A DNA stretch of 64,000 bases from Lentzea aerocolonigenes (GTDB lineage: Bacteria; Actinomycetota; Actinomycetes; Mycobacteriales; Pseudonocardiaceae): assembly GCF_000955955.1 (NCBI RefSeq), contig NZ_JYJG01000016.1, positions 1 to 64,000 on the forward strand, read 5' to 3'. Within the stretch, counting starts at the first letter, position 1; each line of letters starts with the position of its first letter. Below, in pieces: positions 44,686 to 52,462 of the stretch. A model generated the notes under the pieces. The model was given only the letters and a program-made list of their open reading frames with translations, had not been told where the DNA came from and did no database searches. The translations under genes and the position numbers were made by a program.

Positions 44686-45131
44686 TCGCGTACATTGAGC
44701 TTGCGCGTGCAGCAAATGTTGCCACCTCAGGAGAGCTTAACCTCCTAGGCGCGGGCTGGGACACCATTGGCCCTGCGCCTTTGCCAGCTTTTTCTGTCAT
44801 CGCGACAATAAATGACTCTGATCAATCAGACGCTCGATCCTTTGACATCTGGCTACGCCTCGTTGATTCAGAAGGTCAGATCGTTTCCGCAGGAGACGAG
44901 AACAGTCGACTTATCGAGTACAGAACTAGCGTGCAAACCTCAAATCGAGAGAACCGTCCGCCGGGAATAAGCGGTGGCGCACGCATCATGATCGACCTGC
45001 AGAACGGCCTACCGCTCACACCTGGCCTTTACCGATGGATCCTAACCGCAGAAGGGTCCGAGTGGTCACGCGCCTTCTTCGTGCGGGAAAAGGAGGGCGA
45101 GTACGCCCCAATCGGGCGGAATATCGAGTGA
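44682..45131 (+). CDS. hypothetical cargo protein 3 (DUF6941-like)
   Basis: 149 aa. The pattern near the start (ARAANVATSGELNLLGAGWDTIGP) followed by a beta-sandwich-like body (FSVIATINDSD; DIWLRLVDSEG; LPLTPGLYRWILTAEGSEWSRAFFV) resembles the DUF6941 family of short beta-rich proteins. Function unknown. AT-richer than the backbone. Last gene of the coupled cargo operon; converges on the Nudix gene across 112 bp. Confidence 0.62.
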   Translation: MIAYIELARAANVATSGELNLLGAGWDTIGPAPLPAFSVIATINDSDQSDARSFDIWLRLVDSEGQIVSAGDENSRLIEYRTSVQTSNRENRPPGISGGARIMIDLQNGLPLTPGLYRWILTAEGSEWSRAFFVREKEGEYAPIGRNIE

Positions 45132-45243
45132 ACTACTAACAAGTCCGTTCGCAATCGAGGCCCATGCTGCCAGGGTTCACGCCAGCCAATAGTGCACTTA
45201 ATCTATAACTGTTGAGGCATGCCAACGACAGGCAAAAGATCAA

Positions 45244-45678
45244 CTAACGCCCGTCACCAATAAGGCCGATGCCATCATGGGCCCGAACTTTGACTGCGGG
45301 CTCAAATGCGTCTGAAACTCGCACTGCGTAAGCAGGAGCCATTGCCTCGCGGACTTCGTCGAGCGACATCCATCGAACCTCTGCCGCTTCTTCAGTAGCG
45401 CGACTGGGTTCGTCGAGCGGCCTACAAAGAAACACCAGCGCGACAATCCCTCGCTTCATGTTCTTGTAGACGCCCGCAAGACGTTCGACCTGGACCGAAA
45501 TTCCGGTTTCTTCCAAGACCTCTCGACGCGCGCCCTCCTCGAAGGTCTCAGACATTTCAAGCACGCCACCTGGCGGTTCCCAGTGGCCGTTGTCACGGCG
45601 GCGAATGACAAGAACCTTGCCCTCGTCGTTGACGACGATTCCGGCAACACTCACGGAATGGCGGGGCGTCTCAGTCAT
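45244..45678 (-). CDS. Nudix hydrolase, Pif-like
   Basis: 144 aa from ATG 45678. The Nudix box is complete: GGVLEMSETFEEGARREVLEETGI fits GX5EX7REUXEEXGU. It hydrolyses nucleoside-diphosphate-linked compounds; substrate unknown. In pSAM2 a Nudix protein, Pif, encoded next to korSA blocks redundant transfer, and this gene has the same place, divergent from a KorSA-like repressor. A GTG at 45687 is an alternative start; GAGGGA lies between the two possibilities in spacing terms. Confidence 0.85.
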   Translation of the reverse strand: MTETPRHSVSVAGIVVNDEGKVLVIRRRDNGHWEPPGGVLEMSETFEEGARREVLEETGISVQVERLAGVYKNMKRGIVALVFLCRPLDEPSRATEEAAEVRWMSLDEVREAMAPAYAVRVSDAFEPAVKVRAHDGIGLIGDGR

Positions 45679-45697
45679 TGCCTGCACTTTCCCTCAG

Positions 45698-45735
45698 CAG
45701 ACGAGTATGAGAAACTGAACTCGTCTAGTCGTCTG
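45698..45735. promoter_or_regulatory. putative GntR operator in the Nudix/gntR divergent region
   Basis: Contains TGAACTCGTCTAG followed by TCGTCTG, and an inverted half-site CAGACGAG at 45698. The same TGAACTC-TCTAG word occurs twice upstream of the transfer genes. It lies 16 bp before the repressor ATG, which suggests autoregulation. Confidence 0.7.
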
Positions 45736-45750
45736 TAGGAGTAGGTGACC

Positions 45751-46530
45751 ATGCTCGATCTAGGAACTATAGACAGGTCCAACGATCGGCCGCCGTACCG
45801 CCAGATCGCGGACATCCTTCGCGCGCACATCGATCACGGACGCCTGGCTCCTGGCGAGCAGCTGCCCTCCGAAGCCACGCTGATCGACCACTTCGGGGTA
45901 GCCCGGATGACGGTCCGCGAAGCGATCAAGGAGCTGAGAACCGAAGGCCTCGTCGTCGCCCAGCACGGCAAGGGCGTCTTCGTGCGCTCCGCTCCCCCGG
46001 TGCGCCGACTCGCCTCCGACCGGTTCGCAAGGAGACACCGCAAGGAAGGCAAGTCCGCGTTCATCGCCGAAGCCGAAGCATCCGGCCACGTGCCGGGCGT
46101 CGACCAGATCCGCGTGACGAACGAGGCCGCCTCGCCAGAGGTCGCCGAACGGCTCCGCCTCAAGCCGCGGGAACGTGTCATCGTCCGGTCGCGGCGCTAC
46201 CTGGCCGACGGCCGGCCAGTGGAGACGGCAACCTCGTACATCCCCGAGGCCATCGCCAAGGGCACGCCGATCGCAGAGGTCAACACAGGCCCTGGCGGCA
46301 TCTATGGCCGTATCGAGGACGCGGGACACGAGCTGGCGCGCTTCACGGAAGAGGTGTCCGCTCGGATGCCGACGCCTGACGAACGCAAGGCGTTGGAGAT
46401 CGGCGCAGGAATCCCGGTCATGACCCTGGTACGCACGGCTTACGACACGAACGGCGTCCCGGTGGAGGTGTGCGACACGGTGAAGATCGCGCACTCCTTC
46501 GTCCTGGAGTACGACGTCCCGGCCCAGTAG
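45751..46530 (+). CDS. GntR family transcriptional repressor, KorSA-like (HutC subfamily)
   Basis: 259 aa. N-terminal GntR winged helix (PPYRQIADILRAHIDHGRLAPGEQLPSEATLIDHFGVARMTVREAIKELR region), then a UTRA/HutC ligand-binding domain (RYLADGRPVETATSYIPEAIAKGTPI; RMPTPDERKALEIGAGIPVMTLVRTAYDTNG). ATG at 45751 has AGGAG 9 nt upstream; GTG at 45745 is too close. By analogy with KorSA of pSAM2 it should repress its own gene and the transfer region, and operators for it are visible at 45698-45735 and 46567-46615. Confidence 0.9.
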   Translation: MLDLGTIDRSNDRPPYRQIADILRAHIDHGRLAPGEQLPSEATLIDHFGVARMTVREAIKELRTEGLVVAQHGKGVFVRSAPPVRRLASDRFARRHRKEGKSAFIAEAEASGHVPGVDQIRVTNEAASPEVAERLRLKPRERVIVRSRRYLADGRPVETATSYIPEAIAKGTPIAEVNTGPGGIYGRIEDAGHELARFTEEVSARMPTPDERKALEIGAGIPVMTLVRTAYDTNGVPVEVCDTVKIAHSFVLEYDVPAQ

Positions 46531-46566
46531 ACAGCGCTTGCAAAAGCGAACAATCGAGAGGACTGA

Positions 46567-46615
46567 TTGAACTCCTCTAGACGACTAGCTAACCTGAACT
46601 CGTCTAGACGACTAG
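46567..46615 (+). promoter_or_regulatory. transfer-operon promoter with two GntR operators
   Basis: -35 TTGAAC (46567-46572), a 17-nt spacer and -10 TAACCT (46590-46595). Two direct repeats of TGAACTC-TCTAGACGACTAG, at 46568 and 46595 and 27 bp apart, each contain a TCTAGA palindrome. The first fills the spacer and the second covers the start point, an ideal repression layout. Confidence 0.75.
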
Positions 46616-46664
46616 GCAAGCTAAGGGCCCGGCACAACGGGCAACGACTGAAGAGGTGCACAAC

Positions 46665-47087
46665 ATGGCTATCCCCGCTGGTCACAGGTTTCCGATCACC
46701 TTCGACGAGCTGTTCCCACAGGGCTTCTACGTCATCTCGGTGGAGCGGGCGAACGACTGGGCCGACGGAAAGACCAAGCCCGCTGTCTGCAAGCTGACGG
46801 GTCGTCCGGTGTGGACGGTGCAGGGCACGGACCCGTCCGCGAAGGGCAAGAACACCGGACAGGTCGTGAAGATCGCGGCCGACTACCAGCCGGTTCCGCC
46901 GGAGACGATGCCGGGCACGCCGTTCCGCCCGGCGGTGTTCACCGGGCTGAAGGTCACGCCGTACGTGCGTGACGGCTGGGTCAACTACACGATCTGGGCC
47001 GACGAGATGCACTCGGCGTTGCCCGCGAACCGTGGCGGAGCAAAGCAGTCGGCCAAGCCTGCGGGCACTGACGCGGCTGCGGCCTGA
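46665..47087 (+). CDS. AICE transfer-region protein, hypothetical (140 aa)
   Basis: 140 aa, soluble, no recognised domain. Blocks FPITFDELFPQGFYVISVERANDWADGK and PGTPFRPAVFTGLKVTPYV; C-terminal Ala/Lys-rich tail. Proteins of this look sit directly downstream of the repressor in actinomycete elements and are listed as conserved plasmid or transfer proteins. ATG at 46665 follows AAGAGG with 8-nt spacing; it is the first gene after the operator-covered promoter. Confidence 0.7.
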   Translation: MAIPAGHRFPITFDELFPQGFYVISVERANDWADGKTKPAVCKLTGRPVWTVQGTDPSAKGKNTGQVVKIAADYQPVPPETMPGTPFRPAVFTGLKVTPYVRDGWVNYTIWADEMHSALPANRGGAKQSAKPAGTDAAAA

Positions 47088-47101
47088 GCGGAGGAGACCT
47101 G

Positions 47102-47398
47102 ATGTTGAACGCTACTGCTGCGCCTGGGCCTCAGTCGGCCGCAGACATGGTCATGATCACCGAGGACATTCCCGCCCTGGTGATGTTCCTCGACCCCGGC
47201 AACATGGCGATCCAGTTGCCCAACACCCCCGAGGGTCCGGGCGTGATGGCTCGGCTCGCCCGTGAGATCGAGAACAGCGCGCGGAAGCTCGCCGAGATGC
47301 TGGAGCTCAAGCACGGCTTGGTGGCTGGCAAGCACCACCTGACTGATCCGTCCTGGTTCAGCGACTCCGGCGCGGGCTCGGACGAAGCCCGCATGTAG
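47102..47398 (+). CDS. AICE transfer-region small protein (98 aa)
   Basis: 98 aa, unknown. ATG follows GGAGGAGA. Acidic, no membrane helix. A short N-terminal low-complexity part is followed by TEDIPALVMFLDPGNMAIQLP and a helix (MARLAREIENSARKLAEMLELKHGL). Lies 14 bp after the preceding gene, so co-transcribed. A 13-bp hairpin follows and may attenuate expression of the translocase genes. Confidence 0.7.
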   Translation: MLNATAAPGPQSAADMVMITEDIPALVMFLDPGNMAIQLPNTPEGPGVMARLAREIENSARKLAEMLELKHGLVAGKHHLTDPSWFSDSGAGSDEARM

Positions 47399-47401
47399 AG
47401 C

Positions 47402-47451
47402 GGCGCGGGACGGGTGGACTCGGCTGCTACCCCGTCGGCCCGTCCCGCGCC
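47402..47451 (+). terminator. hairpin inside the transfer operon
   Basis: Perfect 13-bp arms GGCGCGGGACGGG / CCCGTCCCGCGCC with a 24-nt loop, right after the 98-aa gene. Terminator or attenuator; nothing gene-like was seen in 47452-47660. Confidence 0.65.
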
Positions 47452-47661
47452 TTCCCCAACAACCACAAGGGCTGTGGTGCCCGCGAGGCTACGCCTGGCG
47501 GAGTTGAGAGAACGCTTCGAGAGGAACAACTGAACAGCAGGACCACGGTTGGCGTGGTCGCGGGGAGACAGTCCAAGTCTTGGCGGGCTCGACTGTCTCC
47601 CTGCGACTTCACGCTGACTCGATCAGCCATGCATTCGTTGGGACACAAGGAGATTCGGGTC

Positions 47662-47859
47662 ATGCAGAGGGTATCGCCACACACATGTGGCGCGTCAAGC
47701 GGGACCGGTCGTCCGTCCGGATGGAAGCTGCCGAACGGTCGGCGTTGCCAGGTGTGCCACCGGTTCGGGATCTACGCACCCGGACAGATCAAGTGCTGTG
47801 GCTGCCTCGGCTGGTTGCCGCTCATCTTCGTCATCGTCGTGAACGGTGGTGAGGCGTGA
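47662..47859 (+). CDS. small zinc-finger-like protein preceding the translocase
   Basis: 65 aa from ATG 47662, with AAGGAG 9 nt upstream. CQVC and, 13 residues on, CCGC provide a four-cysteine zinc-ribbon pattern, followed by a hydrophobic end (LGWLPLIFVIVVNGG). The stop overlaps the translocase ATG by one base (TGATG), so it is translationally coupled. Small proteins with such features next to tra genes may act in transfer or spread (Spd-like); this is inference. Confidence 0.65.
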   Translation: MQRVSPHTCGASSGTGRPSGWKLPNGRRCQVCHRFGIYAPGQIKCCGCLGWLPLIFVIVVNGGEA

Positions 47860-49331
47860 TGTCCGGGAACCGCTGGGTTGATCCCGCTCCGTTCGAGGGC
47901 GTCCGACCACGTCTGCCGTGGTGGTTCTTCCTGCCCCGGTGGGTCAAGGTCGTGTCACTGCCCATCGCGTTGGTAGTCGTGCTCGTCTGGCTGGCGGTGC
48001 GCCTGGCGGTCCTCGCCGTGCGCTACCCGGTCGCGGTGATCTGCGGCGTCACCGTCCACCTGATCTACGTCCACTGCGGGCCCTGGGCACTCGTCATCGT
48101 CGTGCTGAGCGCAACGGCCGGGTTGGTGATCTGGGCAGGGCTTCATCGGCCGTCGTTCGTACGGCATGGATGGCACCGAGTGCTGACGGAGTGGCGTCGG
48201 GCAACGGTCTACGTCCCGCAGTGGCGCACCGTGACGCGGCTCGCCGTACTCACGAAAGACAGCAGGGGCAAGGAGTTCCGGCCAAAGCTGCGTCAGGTGC
48301 GCTCGGAGGGCTGGCGGGATCGTGTGCGGGTCAAGATGGTTCCCGCGCAGTCTCCAGAGCAGTGGGAGGCGCGGCGGGACAACCTGGCGCACTCCTTCAA
48401 CGCCAAGTCGTGCCGTGTCCGCGTGTTGAAGCCTCGGGTGCTCGAACTCGATTTCATCCACTCTGACCCGCTGGCTCGCGCGGTGCCGGTGCCTGCGCTG
48501 TCCGATGACGCGGCGACGGTGAACCTCAAGCGGGTCATGGTCGGCAGGACGGAGACCGGTCGGCCGTGGCTGCTGCGCCTGCTCGGCTCTCAGCTCCTTG
48601 TCGTCGGTGTGCCTGGTGCGGGCAAGGGCTCGGTGCTCTGGTCGATCGTCTGGCAACTCGCCCCGGCCATCCGCGCGGGACTCGTGCGCCTCGTCGGCAT
48701 CGATCCCAAGGGTGGCATGGAACTCGGGCAGTGCCCGGACGCCTTCGCCAAGGTCGTCTACGACAACGGCCCTGACGCGGTCGAACTGCTGGAAGAGATC
48801 GCCGCAGAGGTCAAGGAACGGGCCTCGCGCTACCGGGGCATTCGACGGCTCTGGGCGCGCTCGACCGGTGAGCCGTTCACGGTGCTGATCGTGGACGAAC
48901 TGGCCGACGTGATCGCCTACCAGACGGACAAGAACCTGCGGGACCGCGCGACTCGTGCAGTGCAGACGATCACCTCGCAGGGACGCGCTCCGGGTTTCGC
49001 GGTCGTCGCGGTCGTCCAGGACCCGCGCAAGGAGATCGTCGGCTTCCGGCACCTGTTCACCACCCGCGTGGCTCTGCGGCTGGATGAGCCGGTGCAGGTG
49101 GACATGGTCCTGGGTGACGGCGTTCGCCAGCGAGGTGCGGCGGCTCACGAGATCAGCGAGAACACGCCTGGCGTGGCCTGGATCAAGCAGGACGGCCACA
49201 GGGAACCGGAACGCGCTCGGGCCTTCCACGTCAGGGACGCGGACCTGGTCGAGCTGGCCCTGTTCCTCGGCGACGCGACGGTGCACGAGTTCACCGGACG
49301 CCCGGACGGTCCAGAAGGGATGGCGGCATGA
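47859..49331 (+). CDS. FtsK/SpoIIIE-type DNA translocase (TraSA/TraB-like)
   Basis: 490 aa. Two or three membrane helices near residues 30-105, then a RecA-like motor with Walker A VVGVPGAGKGSV (about residue 250) and Walker B FTVLIVDELADV, and FAVVAVVQDPRKEIVG after it. In actinomycete elements one such hexameric translocase moves double-stranded DNA between mycelial cells. ATG at 47859 overlaps the preceding stop; its own stop overlaps the rep gene ATG (ATGA). Confidence 0.92.
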   Translation: MSGNRWVDPAPFEGVRPRLPWWFFLPRWVKVVSLPIALVVVLVWLAVRLAVLAVRYPVAVICGVTVHLIYVHCGPWALVIVVLSATAGLVIWAGLHRPSFVRHGWHRVLTEWRRATVYVPQWRTVTRLAVLTKDSRGKEFRPKLRQVRSEGWRDRVRVKMVPAQSPEQWEARRDNLAHSFNAKSCRVRVLKPRVLELDFIHSDPLARAVPVPALSDDAATVNLKRVMVGRTETGRPWLLRLLGSQLLVVGVPGAGKGSVLWSIVWQLAPAIRAGLVRLVGIDPKGGMELGQCPDAFAKVVYDNGPDAVELLEEIAAEVKERASRYRGIRRLWARSTGEPFTVLIVDELADVIAYQTDKNLRDRATRAVQTITSQGRAPGFAVVAVVQDPRKEIVGFRHLFTTRVALRLDEPVQVDMVLGDGVRQRGAAAHEISENTPGVAWIKQDGHREPERARAFHVRDADLVELALFLGDATVHEFTGRPDGPEGMAA

Positions 49332-50974
49332 CCGGCGTTGTTCCCGCTGTGCCCCTTGATGTTGCGGGCATGACCTCGGCGGAGCGGGCGCGTCTGCCGC
49401 TCACGCTGGACGTGATCAAGGCTGCCGCTGAGCAGCACGGCGTGTGCACCCGGCCAGTGATGCGTGAGGTCGTCGACCTCGACACCGGAGAGGTGCGCAT
49501 CGTCGCGGTGCGGTGCAACTCCACCCAAGCCAGCAAGTGCCCGGCGTGCGCGGATCGCAACCGCCGCTCTCGCATGGCGCAGTGCCGCGAGGGATGGCAC
49601 CTCGATCGCGAGCCCATCGCCGAGCGCGAGACACCTACGCCTGATCAGGTCGCGCTCGTCACGTACCGGTCGGACCTGACGGCGGAGTACCGCAAGGCTG
49701 AGGTTGAAGGTGCGGTCGACCAGGTCGACGACCTCCGGGAAGCCATCAGTGAGGCGGACGCTGACCTGCGCAGGGAGGGAGTCCGCGGGAACCTTCCCGC
49801 CGTCGAACGGCCGGCCAGAACAGCCCCGAGTCGGTCGACTCGTCGGCGTCAGGACGCGCCCAACCTCCCTCGGCGCAAGGTGGACAAGCGCACGGTCGGC
49901 AGAGAGTTCGCGGGCAAGTACCGGCCGTCGACGTTCATCACGCTCACGCTCGACACCTACGGCAAGGTGCGCGACGACGGCACACCGGTCGACCCGAGTA
50001 CGTACGACTACCGCCGTGCTGCGAGAGACGCCGTGCACTTCGCGTCGCTGGTGGACCGGTGGTGGCAGAACCTCCGGCGGGTCGTGGGCTTCGACGCGCA
50101 GTACTTCGGCACGGTCGAGCCGCAGAAGCGCATCACGCCACACGCGCACTTCGCCGTCCGGGGCTCGATCCCGCACCAGGTCGTCCGGGACGTCACGGCG
50201 GCCACCTACCTCCAGGTGTGGTGGCCCAGCCACGACGAGATCAAGTACAGCGGCAAGCGGCTGCCCGTGTGGGACATGCGCACCAAGGGCTTCGTAGACC
50301 CAGACACGAGCCTCCCCCTGACCTCGTGGGTCGACGCGGTGGCGAATCTCGACGTCCCGGCGCACGTGGCTGAGTTCGGCGCTCAGGTGCACTCCAAAGG
50401 CATTCTTGGTGGCACTGAGGAAGCCGGGCGGCACATCGGATACCTGACCAAGTACCTCGTGAAGTCGATCTCCGAGGTCGTGGAGATCGACGGCTCGGCT
50501 CGGGTCTCCGACCACGCGGACCGCCTGGCCGCCGAGCTGGCTGTGACGCCGTGTTCGGACCGGTGCGCGGTGTGGCTCATCTACGGCGTGCAGCCCAAGG
50601 GCACGAACTCCCGGATGACTCCAGGGCGCTGCCGTTCCAAGGCACACCGCCGGGAAACCCTCGGCCTGCCCGGCCGACGTGTGCTCGTGTCTCGGCGTTG
50701 GTCGGGGAAGACCCTCGCCGAACACAAGTCCGACCGGACCGTGTTCGTAAAGGAAGCGCTGGCTGCGGCGGGCATCGTCAAGGAAGAGACCAACCGGACG
50801 CGGCTGATGTGGTCGCCCGTCCGCGCCGGTGATCCGCACGTTCCCGGCCGCGCCGAACTGCTCATGCAGATGATCGCGCAACGCCTGAAGTGGAGAGCCG
50901 AGTACGACCAGGCGCTCGCCGCCCAGCCTCGGCCCTCGCCAGATCTTTCAGCAACTCCAGCAATAGCCGCCTGA
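49328..50974 (+). CDS. rolling-circle replication initiator, RepSA-like
   Basis: 548 aa. An N-terminal CPACADRNRRSR zinc-like motif (with an earlier Cys), the sequence YRPSTFITLTLDTYG, the HUH metal motif TPHAHFAV (about residue 275) and the downstream GRHIGYLTKYLVKS, which supplies the nicking tyrosine, match the RepSA family. It nicks the double-strand origin of the excised circle. Overlaps the translocase stop by 4 bp. In pSAM2 the origin lies in or next to this gene, but no origin was identified here. Confidence 0.9.
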   Translation: MTGVVPAVPLDVAGMTSAERARLPLTLDVIKAAAEQHGVCTRPVMREVVDLDTGEVRIVAVRCNSTQASKCPACADRNRRSRMAQCREGWHLDREPIAERETPTPDQVALVTYRSDLTAEYRKAEVEGAVDQVDDLREAISEADADLRREGVRGNLPAVERPARTAPSRSTRRRQDAPNLPRRKVDKRTVGREFAGKYRPSTFITLTLDTYGKVRDDGTPVDPSTYDYRRAARDAVHFASLVDRWWQNLRRVVGFDAQYFGTVEPQKRITPHAHFAVRGSIPHQVVRDVTAATYLQVWWPSHDEIKYSGKRLPVWDMRTKGFVDPDTSLPLTSWVDAVANLDVPAHVAEFGAQVHSKGILGGTEEAGRHIGYLTKYLVKSISEVVEIDGSARVSDHADRLAAELAVTPCSDRCAVWLIYGVQPKGTNSRMTPGRCRSKAHRRETLGLPGRRVLVSRRWSGKTLAEHKSDRTVFVKEALAAAGIVKEETNRTRLMWSPVRAGDPHVPGRAELLMQMIAQRLKWRAEYDQALAAQPRPSPDLSATPAIAA

Positions 50975-50989
50975 TCCGGGGGGATCTGC

Positions 50990-51172
50990 ATGTCGGACGT
51001 CGAACCGTTGTGGGGTGTGGAAGAGGTCTCGGCCTTCCTGAGGGTGCCGATCAAGACGCTCTACCAGTGGAAATGGCGGAGCTACGGCCCGCCTGTGCGC
51101 AAGGTCGGCAAGCACCTGCGCTATGTGCCCGCACAGGTACGCCTGTGGGTTGAAGAAGATCAAGCAGCGTAG
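50990..51172 (+). CDS. xis: excisionase (MerR-like HTH)
   Basis: 60 aa. Typical Xis of actinomycete elements: LWGVEEVSAFLRVPIKTLYQWKWRSYGPP followed by KVGKHLRYVPAQVRLWVEE. ATG preceded by GGGGGAT. Located 15 bp after rep and 12 bp before int, the canonical rep-xis-int order. It directs the integrase to excision. Confidence 0.93.
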   Translation: MSDVEPLWGVEEVSAFLRVPIKTLYQWKWRSYGPPVRKVGKHLRYVPAQVRLWVEEDQAA

Positions 51173-51184
51173 GGGAGAACAGCG

Positions 51185-52411
51185 ATGGGACACGTGCAGG
51201 ATCGTTGGTGGAAAGAGGTGAAGGACCCGGAGACCAAGCAGGTCACGCGGGTCAAGACCGACCTGTACGGCAAGGGACTGCGGTACAAGGTGCGCTACTT
51301 CGATCCCCAGGGGAACGAAAAGAGCAAGAGCTTCCCGGACCGGCAGAAGAAGGCGGCGGAGAACTTCCTGCTTGAGGTCGAGTCGGACAAGCTCGAAGGC
51401 AAGTACGTCGACCCAAAAGCCGGTGAGGTCAAGTTCGAGGTCTACGTCGAGAGCTGGTTCGGCGGGCAGTCACAGGACGCTGCAACACAGGAGAACCTGC
51501 GCTACCAGGTGAACAAGCGCCTGGTGCCGTTCTTCGGCAAGAGCAGCCTCAAGGCCATCGACATTCCGATGGTTCGCAGCTGGATCAGCGGCATGACCGA
51601 GGACGAGCTCTCGCTCACCTATCAGCAACCGCTGTTCGACCGGCTCTCCTCGATCCTCAACGCTGCGGTGGAGGAAAGGAAGCTGCACGCCAACGTCTGC
51701 AAGGCACGGAGCGTGCAGCGTCCTTCACCACCGGAACGCCGGGTCAAGCCTTGGCCGGAGAAGCGGTTGCACTCGGTCCGCCTGGCGCTGCCCACCCGGT
51801 ACAAGCCTGCGGCTGTGCTCGGAGCCGGGGCGGGAATGCGGCAGGGCGAGATCTTCGGCTTCTCCCCCGACGACATCGACCGGGAGGCACGGGAGCTCCA
51901 CATCGTCCGGCAGGTGCGGATCGTGAAGAACACGCTCGTGTTCGCTCTGCCCAAGAGCAAGAAGGAACGCAGCGTCCCGGCCGGTGACGGCGTCCTGGAC
52001 GAGCTGGACGACTACATGGAGGAGTTCCCGCCGATCGCCGTCACGCTGCCCTGGGAGAAGCCTGGAGGGCGTCCCGTGACCGTCCGGCTGCTCATGACGA
52101 CCCCGGACAAGAACGCCTGCCGACGCCAGAAGTTCAACATGGGCGTGTGGCGTCCGGCATTCGCGCGGGCTGGCCTCACCTACGTGACGCAGGACGACGG
52201 GATGCACGCGCTCAGGCATCTCTACGCGTCCGTCCAACTGGAGAACGGCGTCTCCATCAAGGCCCTGAGCGTCAACCTCGGACACAGCGACCCTGGGTTC
52301 ACGCTGCGGGTCTACACCCACCTGATGCCTTCCAGCGGCGACAAGAGCAGGAAGGCCGCCAACGCGCTCTTCAAGCCGAAGAGGCGGGCTGACGGCCTGG
52401 AGACGGCCTAG
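51185..52411 (+). CDS. int: tyrosine site-specific integrase
   Basis: 408 aa. N-terminal arm-binding region (VRYFDPQGNEKSKSFPDR), core-binding SAM-like domain, and catalytic residues R in GAGMRQGEI, HxxR in HALRHLYAS, H in LGHSD and the tyrosine in RVYTHLMP. ATG follows GGGGAGAACAGCG. The stop lies 26 bp from the attR repeat, as usual for such integrases. It recombines attP with the 3' end of the hemolysin III gene rather than a tRNA gene. Confidence 0.96.
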   Translation: MGHVQDRWWKEVKDPETKQVTRVKTDLYGKGLRYKVRYFDPQGNEKSKSFPDRQKKAAENFLLEVESDKLEGKYVDPKAGEVKFEVYVESWFGGQSQDAATQENLRYQVNKRLVPFFGKSSLKAIDIPMVRSWISGMTEDELSLTYQQPLFDRLSSILNAAVEERKLHANVCKARSVQRPSPPERRVKPWPEKRLHSVRLALPTRYKPAAVLGAGAGMRQGEIFGFSPDDIDREARELHIVRQVRIVKNTLVFALPKSKKERSVPAGDGVLDELDDYMEEFPPIAVTLPWEKPGGRPVTVRLLMTTPDKNACRRQKFNMGVWRPAFARAGLTYVTQDDGMHALRHLYASVQLENGVSIKALSVNLGHSDPGFTLRVYTHLMPSSGDKSRKAANALFKPKRRADGLETA

Positions 52412-52437
52412 AGAGATCGACTAGCCAGAAAACACCA

Positions 52438-52462
52438 GGTCAGGAGTACATCGCGAGCCAGA
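52438..52462. repeat. attR (25-bp direct repeat, right copy)
   Basis: Identical to 43149-43173; overlaps the last seven codons and stop of the hemolysin III gene on the minus strand. Confidence 0.9.

Larger units (their letters stand above)
43149..52462 (+). mobile_element. AICE-type integrated conjugative element in the hemolysin III 3' end
   Basis: A 25-bp identical direct repeat flanks about 9.3 kb holding, in order: an AT-richer three-gene cargo, a Nudix gene, a GntR (KorSA-like) repressor with operators, three small transfer-region genes, an FtsK/TraB-like translocase, a RepSA-like rolling-circle initiator, Xis and a tyrosine integrase next to the right end. This is the modular order of actinomycete integrative and conjugative elements such as pSAM2. 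The right repeat carries the last codons and stop of the hemolysin III gene, so the target stays intact. Confidence 0.92.

Noticed and set aside
47402..47451. Hairpin considered as the double-strand origin of the rolling-circle element
   Set aside because: No nick-site-like sequence seen, and in related elements the origin is in or near the rep gene; kept as terminator or attenuator.
52412..52440. Search for a tRNA gene at attR as AICE target
   Set aside because: No cloverleaf or T-loop sequence; the repeat is the 3' end of the hemolysin III coding sequence.
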